Part shown: piece by piece, positions 46,859-59,262 of the stretch
Layout: each line of letters starts with the position of its first letter
How positions within the stretch are numbered: position 1 is the stretch's first letter
Assembly: GCF_047675955.1 (NCBI RefSeq)
Contig: NC_132918.1
Coordinates: 86,195,139 to 86,259,138, forward strand
Direction: 5' to 3'
DNA length: 64,000 nt
Source of the DNA: Chlorocebus sabaeus
Lineage: Eukaryota > Chordata > Mammalia > Primates > Cercopithecidae
The notes under the pieces: model-generated
Told to the model about the DNA's origin: nothing
Databases searched by the model: none
What the model saw: only the letters and a program-made list of their open reading frames with translations
Program-made: the position numbers and the translations under genes

Positions 46859-47147
46859 GGCCGGATACGGTGGCTCAGGCCTGTAATCCCAGCACTTTGG
46901 GAGGCCGAGGCGGGTGGTCACGAGGTCAGGAGATCGAGACAATCCTGGCTAACACGGTGAAATCCCGTCTCTACTAAAAAAACTAGCCGGGCGTGGTGGC
47001 GGCGCCTGTAGTCCCAGCTACTCGGGAGGCTGAAGCAGGAGAATGGCGTGAACCCAGGAGGCGGAGCTTGCAGTGATCCCAGATCGCGCCACTGCACTCT
47101 AGCCTGGGCGACAGAGCGACACTATGCCTCAAAAAAAAAAAAAGAAG
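46859..47147 (+). mobile_element. AluY inside L1M
   Basis: AluY starting GGCCGGATACGGTGGCTC with short internal deletions (near 46916 and 46981). Near-identical flanks AAGAAAAGTTG (46849-46859) and AAGAAAACTTG (47148-47158) form the target duplication. Confidence 0.93.
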
Positions 47148-48406
47148 AAGAAAACTTGTCACCTCAGAATTCTATAATGAACAAAATTTACATTCAAAAA
47201 TACAGATGAAGTAAACACTTTTTTAGAGAAAACACTACAAAAAATTAAAGGAAATTATTCAGTCAAAATGATAAGGTACTACTTGGAAATGTGAATCTAA
47301 ACACTCACAAAAAGCAGCACCAGCCATGACAAATGTAGGTAAATATGAAAAATTATAAAAATTGTTTACGTTGCTAAAATAGTTAACTATAGAAAGCAAA
47401 AATGAAAAAATGTGGGATTATGACAGGTAAACTTAAAATATATGACAATAATACTGCAAAGGATAAAGAGAAAATAGATATTTGCTATTGAAAGATTGTT
47501 ACATTAAGTGGAAAATTATTATTTGAAGGAAGATTGTAGCAATATAATAATGCATATTGTAAACCTATAGCAGCAATTTGAAAATAAAACAGAGGTAAAA
47601 GTAACAGTCCAAAATAAGAACAAGAGGAAACAGGGAACAAAGAACAGATGGGTAAGAAAAGCATACAAAATAATAGTTTTAAGTTTAAGTATACCAATAA
47701 TTGCATTAAATGCAAATAATCAAAATATACTATTAAAATTTGAAGATTGTCAGATTGGGGAAATGAAAGCATAATCCAGTTCTGTACTCTTTATGGGAAC
47801 TCAGTTTTGAAAAAATGCATAGATTAACTAAAAGTAAAAAGATATAAGAGAAGGAATATCATGTCAACAATCATAAAAAGAAAGCTTTGTAGTGAGCAAA
47901 TTAATATCAAAATAATAATTTTAGTAGGGATAAAATGATAAATTACATAATGACAAAGGGATATACACCTAATAAAGAGCTTAAAATTCATATAGTCAAA
48001 GCTGATACAACTAAAAACAAATAGAGAAATTTACAATTGTACTTAGAGATATAAGCACTCCTTCATCGGTAACTGAGAGAGCAAGTAGACAAAACTCATT
48101 AAAATATGGATTTGAACATTTGAACCAATGGAACTGTTAAGATTTATAGAACAATCCACTCAATAATGAAAATTATTTTTAAAGTACACATAAAACGTCA
48201 CCAATATATAGTATATTTTTTACCATAAAACAAATGTTGATAAATTTAAAAGAAATGACAAAATGCAAAGTATATTTACTGATAATAAAGCAAACTAAAA
48301 GTCAATAACAGAAAAAATGTGGAAAATAATCAGCCATTTTGAAAATACATTACATATGTTTAAATGACCAACGATAAATTTTTAAATTAGAAAATATTTC
48401 AAATTT

Positions 48407-48709
48407 GGCCAGGCATGGTGGCTCACACCTGTAATCCCAGCACTTTGGGAGGCCAAGGTCGGTGGATCACTTGAGGTCAGGAGTTCAAGACCAGCCTGGT
48501 CAACATGGCAAAACCTTGTCACTACTAAAAATACAAAAATTAGCTGGGCGTGGTGGCAGCCACCTGTAATCCCAGCTACTCAGGGGGCTGAGGCAGGAGA
48601 ATCACTTGAACCCAGGAGACAGAGGTTGCAGTGAGCTGAGATAATGCCACTGCACTCCAGCCTTGGCAACAGAGCAAGACTCTGTTTCAAAACAGAACAA
48701 AACAAAAAA
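48407..48709 (+). mobile_element. Alu S-type inside L1M
   Basis: Full Alu with a perfect 17-base duplication, AGAAAATATTTCAAATT, at 48389-48405 and 48710-48726. Confidence 0.95.
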
Positions 48710-48801
48710 AGAAAATATTTCAAATTAAATAAAAATGAAACAGAAAATATAAACATATATAGGATGTAGCCAGAGTGCTGCTTAGAAAAAAAATTATAGT
48801 A

Positions 48802-49184
48802 TGTATTAATCTGCTTTTGCATTGCTATAAAGAACTGCATGGGACTGCATAATTTATAAAGAAAAGATGTTTAATTGGCTCATGGTTCCAGCAGCTGTAC
48901 GGGAAGCCTGGCTGTGGAGACCTCAGGAAATTTATAATCATGGCAGAAGCCAAAGGGGAAGCAGGCACATTTTCATATGGCCACAGCAGGGGGAAAAGGA
49001 GAGAGGAGAGGTGCCACACACTTTTAAACAACCAGATCTCCTGAGAACTCTTCACTATCGTGATAACAGCAAGGGGGAATCCCATCCCCATGATCCGATC
49101 ACCTCCTACGAGGCCCCTCCTCCGACACTGGGGATTACAATTCAACATGAGATTTGGGTGGGGACACAAAACTTAACCATATCA
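48802..49184 (-). mobile_element. MST-type MaLR solo LTR inside L1M
   Basis: Antisense LTR from TGTATTAATCTGC to AACCATATCA. The flanks TAGTA (48797-48801) and TAGCA (49185-49189) are a 5-bp duplication with one mismatch. It is close to the solo LTR at 5893-6274, and overlapping open frames of 106-114 aa in it are chance. Confidence 0.92.
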
Positions 49185-50082
49185 TAGCACTAAATCCTTA
49201 CATTACAATACGAGAAATGTCTATAATCAGCAATTTAAGAAACTATCTTAAGATTAAAAATAAAAACCTATAGGAAAACTAAACCCAAATGAAACAAAAG
49301 GAAAGAAATAATGCAAAGTAAAATCAACAAAATAAAGTGATAAAAATAATATAGAAAGTTAATTAAAGCAAATACTGATTTCTTGAATAAATTAAATTGA
49401 TAAAATACTAGAATGAATAATCAAGAAAAAAGCTTAAAGAAGAATACTGTATGTACGACTATTATGTACTCATAAAAAAAATACTGAATTGAGAATGAAA
49501 TAGGGACATCACTACAAATCCCATAGCTATCAGAAGGACAAAATAAAAACAATATGAATACACTCTAATAATTAGTGAAATGGACATATTTAAAAGACAC
49601 AACCTGTAAGAGTGCATTCAGAAAAAAAAATAGCTAAAGTGATTAGCTCTATATCTATTAAATCATTTAAAGTTTTATCTAGAAACCTTTCTACAACAAC
49701 AACTAATGGCATGGATGGCTTCGCCAGTGAATTCTCCAAATATTTAAGAAAGAAATAATGCAAACTCCACAAAAACCCTTCCAAGAAATAGATGAGGGTG
49801 TAATTCTCTTCACTCGTTTTGCAAGATAAGCATAACCCTGATACTAAACATGAGAGATGAACTTTTTAAAAACAAAAGGCCTATCCCTTATAAATAAAGA
49901 TTGTTAAAAAAAATTAGCACTTAAATTCAGCAATAAAGAAAACAGAAAACATATCATAATCAAATGGAGTTTATCTCAGCAAAGTTGTAATTCATTAAAT
50001 TAATATACCAAAAGCAAAACCATCTCAATAATCGAAACTTTTTTAATTGACAAAATTGAATCTTCATTTATGACCCTCCTTC

Positions 50083-50104
50083 AAAAAAAAAAAAAAAAAA
50101 AAAA
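50083..50104. repeat. 22-base A run inside L1M
   Basis: Pure A run within ORF2 relic; no transposon body beside it. Confidence 0.8.
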
Positions 50105-50652
50105 CACCAACAACTTTCAGGAAATTAGTAATAGGAGGAATTATCATCAACCTGAAAAAAGACATCTGCAAAAACCCTACTGTTATTATTATTAATGGTG
50201 AAAGAATTAATTTCGCCCCTCAACACCACCAATTGATAAGGGATGTTCATTCATTCCACATCTATTCGATATTGCGCTGGAGGAACTGGCTGAGGCAATA
50301 GATAATAAAAAATGGTAAGATACATATAGATTCAAAAGGGAGATATAACACTGCCTGTTTCCAAACAAGATGATTTTTTTACACATGTGTAATCTAAAGA
50401 AACTCACTAGAATAAAAAATAAGTTTACCAAGATCACTGAATAAAAGATCAATATATAATAATCTTTCATATTTTATATAGTAGGAGTGACCACTCCAAA
50501 ATTGAAATTTTAAAAATTATAATTTACAAGAGCATCAAAGCATGAAATGATTAATAACTAGTGAAAAGTTTAACAAAATATGTACAATTTTTTATGCTAA
50601 AATGAAAAACATTGTTAAGAGAAATTAAATATTTAAATAAAAGAGCAATATA

Positions 50653-50950
50653 TCAGTCAGGTGTGGCGGCTCACGCCTGTAATCCCAGCACTTTGGGAGG
50701 CTGAGGCAGGCAGATCACTTTCAGTCAGGAGTTCGAGATCTGCCTGGCCAACATGGCAAAACCCCATCTCCACTTAAAGTATAAAAATTAGCTGAGCGTG
50801 GTGGCATGGGCCTGTCGTCCCAGCTACTTGGGAGGCTGAGGCAGGAGAATTTCTTGAACCTGGGAGGCAGAGGCTGAAGTGAGCTGAGATCTCAACCACT
50901 CCAGCCTGGTGGACAGAGTGAGACTCCGTCTCAAAAAAAAAAAAAAAAAA
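50653..50950 (+). mobile_element. Alu inside L1M
   Basis: Sense Alu with A tail (50932-50950), moderately decayed. CAATATAT before and CAATGTAT after may be the target duplication. Confidence 0.92.
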
Positions 50951-51885
50951 CCAATGTATTATGTTTATGAATAAGATGACTCAATACTGATAAGATGTCA
51001 ATAATTCTCCCCAAGTTTATCTGTAAGTTCAATGAGATCCCAATCAAAACCCTAGCAGATTCTTTTTTTAAAAATCGATAGGCTGATCATAAACTTCATA
51101 CAGAAATGAAAGGGCTTAAAATAGTCAAATGAATTTTGAAAATATTCTAGAAGAAAATGTAAGAGAAAATTTTTGCAAACTTGAGTGAGGAAATTATTTC
51201 TTAGGGCACAAAAACTTGACCCATTAAAAAGGGGCTAATAAATAGAATTTTGTTAAAGTTAAAAATGCCTGCTCTGTGAAATAAACTTATAAAAATGAAA
51301 AAAAAAAAAACTAGAGTAAAAAACAAATCACAAAACACAAACCTTACAAAAATCTTGTATCCAGAATATATAAAGAACTCTCCCAACTCAGTATTAAAAA
51401 ATATTTGAACAGACAGGTTACCGAAGAAGATATATAAGTACATGACAAGATTCTCAACATCATTACTTATTATGGAAATACAAATTAAAATACAATGACA
51501 TATTTTACCCCTACACAATATTCAGAATGACTTAATTTTTGTAATGGCAATATCAAATGCTCGCCCTCATGCTGAGCAAATAGAACTCTCCTACATTGCT
51601 GGTGGGAAGGCAAAATGGTAGATCCATTTGGAAATCAGCTTAGCTATTTCTTAAGTTAAACATACACTTACCACATGATATAGGAATCCCCTGTCTATGT
51701 TTATGCTCAGGTGAAGTGAAAACATGTATTCACTCAAAGAACTCCACATTAATGTTTGTGGTTGCTGTATTCATATTTGTTCAAAACTGGAAACAACCCA
51801 CATTTTCACCAATTGGTGAATTAATAAGCAAATTATAGTACATTCATCCAATAGAACAGTCATCCTTTTAAATATGCTCATACAT

Positions 51886-52214
51886 GGCCAGGCATAGTGG
51901 CTCACACCTTTAATTCCAGCACTTTGGGAGGCCGAGGCAGATGGATCACTTGAGGTCAGGGGTCCGAGATCAGTCTGGCCAACAGGGTGAAATCTCGTCT
52001 CTACCAAAAACACACACAAAAAATAGCAGGGTTGTGGTGGTGCACGCCTACAGTCCCAGCTACTCAGGAGGCTGAGGCGGGAGAATCTCTTGAACCTGGG
52101 CGGTGAGCTGAGGTCATGCCACTGCACTTCAGCCTGGGTGATGGAGGAAGACTCTGTTTCAAAAACAAACAAACAAACAAAAAATGAACAACAACAACAA
52201 CAACAACAAAAACA
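51886..52214 (+). mobile_element. Alu with (AAAC)n(CAA)n tail inside L1M
   Basis: Sense Alu with a 20-base loss in the right monomer near 52098 and a long AAAC/CAA microsatellite tail (52163-52212). It has a perfect 10-base duplication, ATGCTCATAC, at 51874-51883 and 52215-52224. Confidence 0.94.
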
Positions 52215-52530
52215 ATGCTCATACCTTTAACAACATAGTAAAACTCAAAAACATTATTCTAAGGGAAATAAATCCCAAATACTACATACTTTAAGTTTTA
52301 TTCCTACAGCGTACAGTGTACAGAAAGACACAAAAAGGGACAGAAATCAAATCAGTGATTGCCAGGACCTAGGGGTGGAGTAAGGGATTGACTGCAAAGA
52401 GGCATTTAGGAAATCTGGGGAATAATAGAAATGTTTTGTGTCTTGATTGTAGTGGAAGATACACAGCATCTGCATTTGTCAAGACTCATCAAACTGTACA
52501 GTTTAAAAGAGTAAATGTTGTGCACATAAA

Positions 52531-52761
52531 TTATACCTCAACAAACCTGACTTGAAAAACAAGCAGGAAATATTGGATAACAATGTGAATAACAGTGACA
52601 CTTGCACTTATACCTCAACAAACCTGACTTGAAAAACAAACAGGAACTATTGGACAACAATGTGAGTAACAGTGGCATTTGCACTTATACCTCATCAAAC
52701 CTGACTTGAAAAACAAGTGGGAAATACTGGATAACAATGTGAATAACGGTGGCATTTGCAG
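52531..52761. repeat. 77-bp tandem repeat, three copies
   Basis: Units begin TTATACCTCA at 52531, 52608 and 52685 (exact 77-base period) with few differences. The first 30 bases of each unit are the L1M 3' end; the rest is its original flank. The third copy ends near 52761. Confidence 0.93.
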
Positions 52762-53234
52762 TCATATTCGTCTTTAAAAAGGACCCAATTTGTGTTTCTC
52801 AGAGCACAGTTTTGAGCTTAAATGATGTATTGGGTCCCTTTTATCTACCCTCTTTCAATCTCTTTTCCAGTTTGGTTTCACCAAAGGGAAACACCATGCG
52901 AGATTGAAGAAAAGAAGTAGAGTGAAGTCTTGTGCTTATTTCATAGGTCCCATGCCCTCTGGTTTGCTCTTGACTTGCCATGTCGCTTTGTGAAATATCA
53001 CACTTCTGCCAGACAACTTTCGCTACTCAGGATCCTTTGTCTCTGTGTCCCTGTAACTATCCTTGACTCTTCAGGACTGGGGTTCTCGATACCACATGAT
53101 CGCTTCTGGTTCTTCTATATGATGATCACATCACATTCTCTTCAAATTACTCAATCTGAATGCATCACCTCTTTCCTGCCAGATTCTGACCAATACAGAT
53201 AGGAAAGTTCAACTCTTTGTCTCATCACTTCTAA
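52762..53234. other. Single-copy DNA
   Basis: A 90-aa sense frame (52930-53202) has no recognised family. Nothing else seen. Confidence 0.5.
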
Positions 53235-53355
53235 GCTAAGAAGACTTGGGCTATCCGTTTTACGATTTGAGCTTTAGTTTTCTCATCCATTGTATTTGAA
53301 AAAGTATACTTCCTTGGCAAGGTTGTTATGGGAATTAAATCATGACATCCTAGCT
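53235..53355 (+). mobile_element. MIR fragment
   Basis: GAGCTTTAGTTTTCTCATCC (53269-53288) and AAGGTTGTTATGGGAATTAA (53319-53338) are the MIR middle part. Confidence 0.6.
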
Positions 53356-54204
53356 GAAAAAGTTGTCATTAATATTTTCTCCCTTTCTCATCTTAGTCTC
53401 TCCCCATCCAACACTGAATATTTATTCTCTGTATCTTCTCATTTATTTGCATGTTCCCGTTTTTCCTCTCTCTTTGAAGGTAATGGAATTTGTTCTATCC
53501 TGTATCAATGCATAAGTAAATCACATAGAGGTGTGTAATATACAGAAGGCTGTATAAATGGCTTAAATGTACCATGGATGTTCCTGGAATAAACTGTTGC
53601 TATTTCTACTGCTTCAGGACAGTTAAGTCAAACTTTTGAATTAGGTCAACAAAATCCACAAATAGGGTGGAATCTTTGGACTGTCTAAGCAGGGACAGAT
53701 CTGGAATAAATCAGCCACAGATATCACTTGTCGGCATGCTAAGAGAGGCATTTCAAATAAGGATAGAAGGTATGTCAATAATATTGGCTTCTGGTAACAT
53801 TACGATGCATCCATTAAGTCTATATTGAGAGTTTTCCATCATGTGGATTCAAGCTAACATAATTGTTTTATGGCAGTAATATCTAAACAAAGGTCCACAA
53901 TTAGGCTGTATTTTTATCTTGATTTGTGAACTGTGTCTGCCAACTACTCAAATTTCAAGCTTGTTGAGACATATGTTATCCCTGGAAACCCTTCATAAAA
54001 ATGAAGCATTTTACTGTCCCACCAAGTCTGTGTGCTCTGGTCAGTTGCCTCATCTAGATCCAAATTAACCATGTAATTGTTCTTATACTAGTGAGTAGTA
54101 TTTTAAATGCCCTTTTTAGAGAAACCAAAAAGAAGAAATTTATTTGTTTTTGTGCAAAAATATAATCTGGTTTGGATTCTCTTTTCTAGCTTTTAAAGTA
54201 GTGA
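53356..54204. other. Single-copy DNA
   Basis: No gene or repeat recognised. Confidence 0.5.
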
Positions 54205-54415
54205 GACAGAATGCAGTGGGGAAAGAACTGGATATGGAATTAGGAGGATCTGCATTTGAAATCCAGCTCTGGGACTACTTCTTAGCTGTGTGATCTCATA
54301 AAGTCACTTAATTTATCTGAGCCTCGGCCTCTTTACCTGTCAGATGGGGACACTCTGGTGAATCAAATGAGCCATTAATAATCTAATAAGATAGCATGTT
54401 ACCTTTATAAGTTAG
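54205..54415 (+). mobile_element. MIR SINE
   Basis: Sense MIR: ATTTGAAATCCAGCTCTGGG (54254-54273), TAGCTGTGTGATCTCATAAA (54283-54302), TGTCAGATGGGGACACTCTG. Confidence 0.75.
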
Positions 54416-55178
54416 TAATTCATTTTAAAAAATAATTTGTGCATGCAAGGATGCAAATGTGATTAGTAAGAGATAGGAATGGAGGAAACCTTCTGCCAAA
54501 GGCAGGAATATTTTGGTTAAAAGGAAATTAAAGTACCAAAGAACAAGAGCAAGATAAAAATGATTACAACGTCTTCATTTATAGCTCACATGTCACAGCT
54601 CAGTATTTATAGGTTTGTTAGTGACAGCCTTCCCAGTATAGCAATGTTAATTACGAAGTAGCTGTCATTGTGTTTCACTGACACAGCACTGTGCACCTGA
54701 CTGAGGCTGAAACTACTCATTTTTCCATAGCTGATCATTTAAAGGTCCAAAAATTATACCAATATATCAGTTTGTGTCTGATTATAATCTCCCTAAATCA
54801 TACTTTGAGATTCCCTGGTGATCTGGTGATTTTTAACAAATCTTAGTGCATTTTATTTCCCCAATATGACTTATAATAACCAGAGCTGGACTAAAACCTC
54901 AGGAAGAGGTGATGGGTGTGAAACTGAACACAATACTAAATCTATACTTAAATTTTCCAGAGCCTATATTTCCATTGCTATTTAAATGCCATGTTCAAAG
55001 CAATAGATAGACTAAATATGGAGGGAAAGGAGGGAGGGAGAAACTGAAGAAGGGAGGGAGAGGGAGGGAGAAAAAGAGATTGAAGAGAGGCTTGGGAAAA
55101 TGCTCAGTGGAAAATCTGTAGAAATGATGTAAGAGAAAGCAAAGGCAGGGATTGGAGTAAGGGGTGTATAACTGAGAC
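54416..55178. other. Single-copy DNA upstream of promoter-like site
   Basis: No transposon recognised. It contains a purine-rich block (55019-55100). Several AT-rich motifs such as GCTATTTAAAT (54978-54988) resemble muscle MEF2 sites, but such matches are common by chance. Confidence 0.45.
55019..55100. repeat. Purine-rich (GGGA)n tract
   Basis: Almost pure A/G on this strand (GGAGGGAGGGAG-type), about 80 bases, with a few T. It could form an unusual DNA structure. Confidence 0.8.
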
Positions 55179-55281
55179 TATAAAAACTCAGAGAGAAAAC
55201 TCACCATCAGGGCTGAGTTTTGAAGAAACTGCACAGACAGTACTCTAAAGTTAGAATCTCCTGATTTTTCACAAGGTAAGT
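55179..55281 (+). promoter_or_regulatory. Candidate TATA promoter and first exon
   Basis: TATAAAAA at 55179-55186 is followed 24-30 bases later by a CTCACCATCAG stretch that could hold a start site. About 70 bases on lies a strong splice donor, AAG|GTAAGT (55273-55281). The order and spacing are those of a small non-coding first exon. The region is free of transposons. No open frame or gene family is recognised, and no acceptor can be paired with confidence, so this is inference. Confidence 0.35.
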
Positions 55282-56829
55282 TATATGTAAAAATTGATAA
55301 AGATTTAGTGCTTTTTTTCTTTTAACTGTTATTTTTACTTTCACAGACTCTTTAAATGTTTTGATTACACTTGATTTTCTTAAAATTAGAAAAATTTTTG
55401 GTGATATTTCCCTCTCTAAAATGAGTAGAAAAAGATATTTTTGTAATGCAAACTTAAGGTAGAACTAATTGCTTACTCAGATATTTCATATGTTTTACAT
55501 TGCTTTTTGCTTTTCTTCCATTTCAAAACAAAGAGAAAGTGAATGCAAAATAATAATTCTATATATATGTTAATAGTATTATTTTGCTTTCCTCAAAATT
55601 GTTTAATATTAGAAAAATGTTTAACATAGAAGAGTGGTCTAAACAACCTAGATAAAAAAGAAAGGTTTTTTCTCATTATTTCTATCAAGATTGGAGCTTA
55701 GGAAACATCCCTAAACTAAGGAAATTCTATATCTTATATTCTTAAAACCTAATGCATCTTCTGTTTTTCTCCTTATACGTTAAATATGCAAATGTGATCT
55801 TAATAACATAGTTGGAGTAGACGTAGAGTATGTCTATTCTTCAGTATTTATAGTACTCTTGCTAGTCAATGATTGAATTGAGAGTTAATCTGAACCATAC
55901 ATCTGAGTTCTGTTTGAGAAGAAATTTAAAATTTTATTTCAGGTTTAGTGTGCACTCAATGAATTCAGTTCTAACAGTTCAAATGTTGTTTCTTTGAATA
56001 ACAGACTCTATAGGTTTAGGAATGTGATTATTATTTGTTTATGAGTTTTCCTTCTAAAAATTTAACATTCTTGAGAATGAATTATGGTGATTTTAATGCC
56101 TATATAAGTTATAGAATTGATAATGTTATACCAAAAACATCAGGGACATTCTGTGTCTTCTGTTACTTTGGCACTACTCTTCAGCACTCTTACAGAACTT
56201 TTCTAAGGAGCACTTTCTGTAGATAACAGTTCAGGTCTCCTTCATGTAAGTGAATTTTACTATGGCTTCATTCAAAAATTATTTAGAGTCCTAAAGGTTG
56301 ACATTTGCTTTCTCCCTCTTATTTCCCAGGATTTTTAACTGATTCCTATATAATGAATAATGAGCAGTAGACAAGATCTCTTCAGTTGATTGGGCCCGGG
56401 AACCTCAGAGCTTTCATTTTAACTTCAAATACTCTCAATGATTTGAACATTTGATTAATAAAATTAGATTAATTGGATTTGTCTCAAAAAAATAACTCGA
56501 AGTAAAAAATCCTAATTTATCATTGTAGCTCTGCTATAATCTACCTATACAACTTCAGGCAAGACTTAAGCACAAATTAAGGCTTGATAACATTGTATTT
56601 TGTCCTTGTGAAAAGGACAAAAAAAATAGAAGTGCTAGGGATACTGAGTATAAAAATATTTGAGGAAATCCCCATATCAATCAGTTTTCCCTATATTGGA
56701 GAATAAAATCTCAGTATCACAGAATCTTAGGATTAATCTTTAGAGCTAATTTAACTGTTTTGCCAATATTTCATTTACTATGACTGTTACCTACAAGCAA
56801 CTTTTGCTTAGATTCAATAGTTCAGTCAG
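55282..56829. other. Single-copy AT-rich DNA
   Basis: No gene or repeat recognised. A good acceptor-like site (pyrimidine tract then TTTCCCAG) ends at 56329, but the frame that follows stops at once. Confidence 0.45.
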
Positions 56830-57000
56830 AGAAATACAACCTTTGGAGGCAGAAAACTAGACTTCTAATTCTAGGTCTGACTTCAACAGTTGTATGGACA
56901 AATCATTCAACTTCCCTGAAGCTTTATTCTCCTCCCCTCAGGAGTTTGTGGGGATACAATAGGTAAGCTAGACAAGGTGATAACTCTGGGTATCTCTCTT
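56830..57000 (+). mobile_element. MIR fragment
   Basis: Decayed sense MIR: TTCTAATTCTAGGTCTGACT (56863-56882), ACAAATCATTCAACTTCCCT (56899-56918). Confidence 0.6.
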
Positions 57001-57799
57001 AAATGAACCAGCTCTCCAAATGGCTTAAAATGTCTCAGATTAAAGGCATTTTTTTAGCTAGCCCTTTCTCTTCTTTCTTGAAATAAGTGTCATGGTTCAT
57101 CCCTGGAGCAGTGACCCCTTCTTCCTTATTGCCACTACTTCAGCTCAGGCCTTAATACAAACCATCTCCTGCCTCCAGTAACAATGCCTCTGCCACCACC
57201 TTCTGCTCCCTCTTCCTCTTCAACCATTTCTGTATTATTATCTTCTTTCCTCTCCCTTGAGCAGGTTCATTCTCTCTGAGTCTCACTTTTTCCATCTGTT
57301 AATTGAGGGTATTAAATTTGACAATTTTTAATGATTGCTTCCTCTGTTTCTAAAATTCTATATTCCTATGATACCTAAGGCTATAAATATGTGAAAATTC
57401 CACTTTTAAAATGTTATATAAAATGGTATTAAAAATCCACTTTAAGTGGCATGATTAGAGCTAGAAGAATAATGATGCCTTCGGTACAGCTGAGCTTTCT
57501 TTCGCTTCTTTCCCAGGATTACATTTTCTATAGTTGGAAGCAATTTTTATAGAAATAATATTACTCAAAATAATGATAATGAACCAAATGTTAGAGTTAT
57601 TTCTATCTCTCTATAGTGAAATTTCCTACCCCCGTTCAATATTATTTTTCTTACTATATTTTATTTTCCATCACTCTGCCATAATTCTAGATTTTGAGGA
57701 CTAATTTTGTTCCTTAAAAAGAAGGATAAAAATATTTTTTCATAAAAATTAAAAAGTAGTAACAACATTTTGAAAAGTTGCCATATTTCAAAGGCAATA
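57001..57799. other. Single-copy DNA with a weak MIR part
   Basis: CTGAGTCTCACTTTTTCCATCTG near 57278-57300 suggests a MIR core. Nothing else recognised. Confidence 0.45.
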
Positions 57800-57995
57800 T
57801 CAGGATGGTGATAACTGTTATTTATTGAGTAACTAATTTATGCATGCCGCTTTACCCAGATTACTTCTGATCTTCATACTAAGCCTACAAATTAGGTCTT
57901 TCCCCTATTTTTCTGAAGAAGATGTTAAAACAAAAAGGCTAAATGACATGCCTAATCAGCATTCAGATCCAGGTCTATGTAACTTAAGAGCCAGC
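57800..57995 (-). mobile_element. MIR fragment
   Basis: Antisense MIR: GTTATTTATTGAGTAACTAA (57818-57837), TGATCTTCATACTAAGCCTA, then AAAAGGCTAAATGACATGCC (57933-57952). Confidence 0.6.
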
Positions 57996-58329
57996 CTATT
58001 TCTACTAATTCACTTTGTTGTATTAGAAAATGTACATACAATACTAGAAGTTAGGAGACCAGATTTCTAAAGTAACTCAGCTTGTCTCAGTTCACAGATT
58101 TTTACAAAATAGAATTATAATGTTTTCTATATAGCTCTAACATGACTTGTAAGGATGACAGCAGATTAATTTCAAGATAATAAAGCCCTAGGCAAATGTT
58201 ATTTTCTGAAAAGTTTATGTATGACAATTCTATTTGAAGAAAGTGGAAGCATTCCAGAAAGGGTCTGCTCTTGCAGAAGAAAATCCCTGAGCAGGGCAAG
58301 TGGTTGAGGAGTTTCCACCTGAACCAGGC
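57996..58329. other. Single-copy DNA
   Basis: Nothing recognised. Confidence 0.45.
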
Positions 58330-58425
58330 TGTGAGCAACCGGAAGACAGAGAATGCATCTTCTTCACTTTTATATCCCCAGTGTCTGACATGCAGTGTAT
58401 GCCTAATAAATGCATCCTGCTGTTG
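58330..58425 (+). mobile_element. L2 3' end, short
   Basis: TATATCCCCAGTGTCTGACA (58371-58390) and GTATGCCTAATAAATGCATC are the L2 3' terminus. Confidence 0.65.
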
Positions 58426-59139
58426 AGTATTGTAAAATTTATATTTTTGCCCCTTTGTTTACATGTTAGAGGTACTTTTCATTATTATGTAATGATGATG
58501 TAAGATTTTGATCAAATATTTTATCTAAGTACAAAGTGGGGTAAACGGTGAAGGGGGTTGTGATATTCCACATTAACTTCAGATTTAAATATGCTATATT
58601 TAACTTAAGTTATCCAATTTTACCCTCGGAAAGCCTTTTAATGCTGCATAAAAAATTGCCTATGTATAGAATGGCCAGCTGATATGTGCAACTCTGCTAG
58701 CTTTTCTCTATGTACAGTTTTAAAGCTATTTTCCCATTAGTGATCATTAGAATTAAACAACAAATTTCCTTAACAGAATTGCCTACAACTATACACTAAT
58801 GTTATTTTCTATTTTTAAGTAACATAGTTTTATATCAAGAAATATTTAGTTATTTGGGGATTTAGTACAGATTAATGTATGAAAAGGAGAAATCCTAACG
58901 TTTAGAGGAATGATCATTGGAGGTTAGTGATGCATGTAACTTTCATTAGAAGGAGAATCTGTGATGTGAAATGCTAAAGGATGTATCAGGATTCCAGCAT
59001 GAACTTCATCACATTTTACTGTAAGTGTAGAAACATAGGCTAATCTGTTATCTTCCCTCTACCTTGGTTTTCATATCAAGAAAGCTGGGATATTAATAAC
59101 TGCCCTGCATTCCTGTTTACCTTCCACATAAGGCTGCTT
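58426..59139. other. Single-copy DNA
   Basis: Nothing recognised. Confidence 0.5.
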
Positions 59140-59262
59140 CATGCATTCATTCAATGCACACATTTGACCCTATGCCAGGCATTCTGTTAGGTGCTTAGAT
59201 GCAATGGTGAACATGACATGGTCTCTGCCCTAAATGAGTTTGTAACAACTAAACACTTTGTG
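59140..59262 (-). mobile_element. L2 3' end, antisense
   Basis: TGCATTCATTCAATGCACAC (59143-59162), CTATGCCAGGCATTCTGTTA (59171-59190) and TGGTCTCTGCCCTAAATGAG are the antisense L2 3' block. Confidence 0.75.

Larger units (their letters stand above)
46390..52530 (+). mobile_element. L1M LINE, long sense copy with nested insertions
   Basis: An old L1M running through ORF1, the inter-ORF region, ORF2 and the 3' end. ORF1 cues: ATCTAACATACAAGTAATTG (46584-46603) and TCACCTCAGAATTCTATAAT (47159-47178). ORF2 start cue: AATTGCATTAAATGCAAATA (47699-47718). Further ORF2: AATCAAATGGAGTTTATCTC (49958-49977) and TGAGATCCCAATCAAAACCC (51032-51051). The 3' part has ATTGCTGGTGGGAAGGCAAA (51595-51614). Four Alus and one MST-type LTR split it. 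All frames are destroyed. The exact 5' limit is uncertain. Confidence 0.85.

Noticed and set aside
51771..52172. 133-aa antisense open frame rich in Alu-type protein words
   Set aside because: It is an antisense reading of the Alu at 51886-52214. The same applies to open frames in the other Alus.
52531..52761. Regular repeats that might be taken for a CRISPR-like array
   Set aside because: The units are adjacent 77-base copies without unique spacers, in a primate genome, and derive from an L1 end.
55019..55100. Purine tract as a possible G-quadruplex or GAGA-type element
   Set aside because: GGG runs are spaced by A-rich parts and T interruptions; such tracts are common low-complexity sequence. 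Listed only as a repeat.
56300..56345. Splice acceptor-like site as partner of the donor at 55276
   Set aside because: The pyrimidine tract and CAG are good, but the following sequence has an early stop in the only ATG frame and no donor is apparent.
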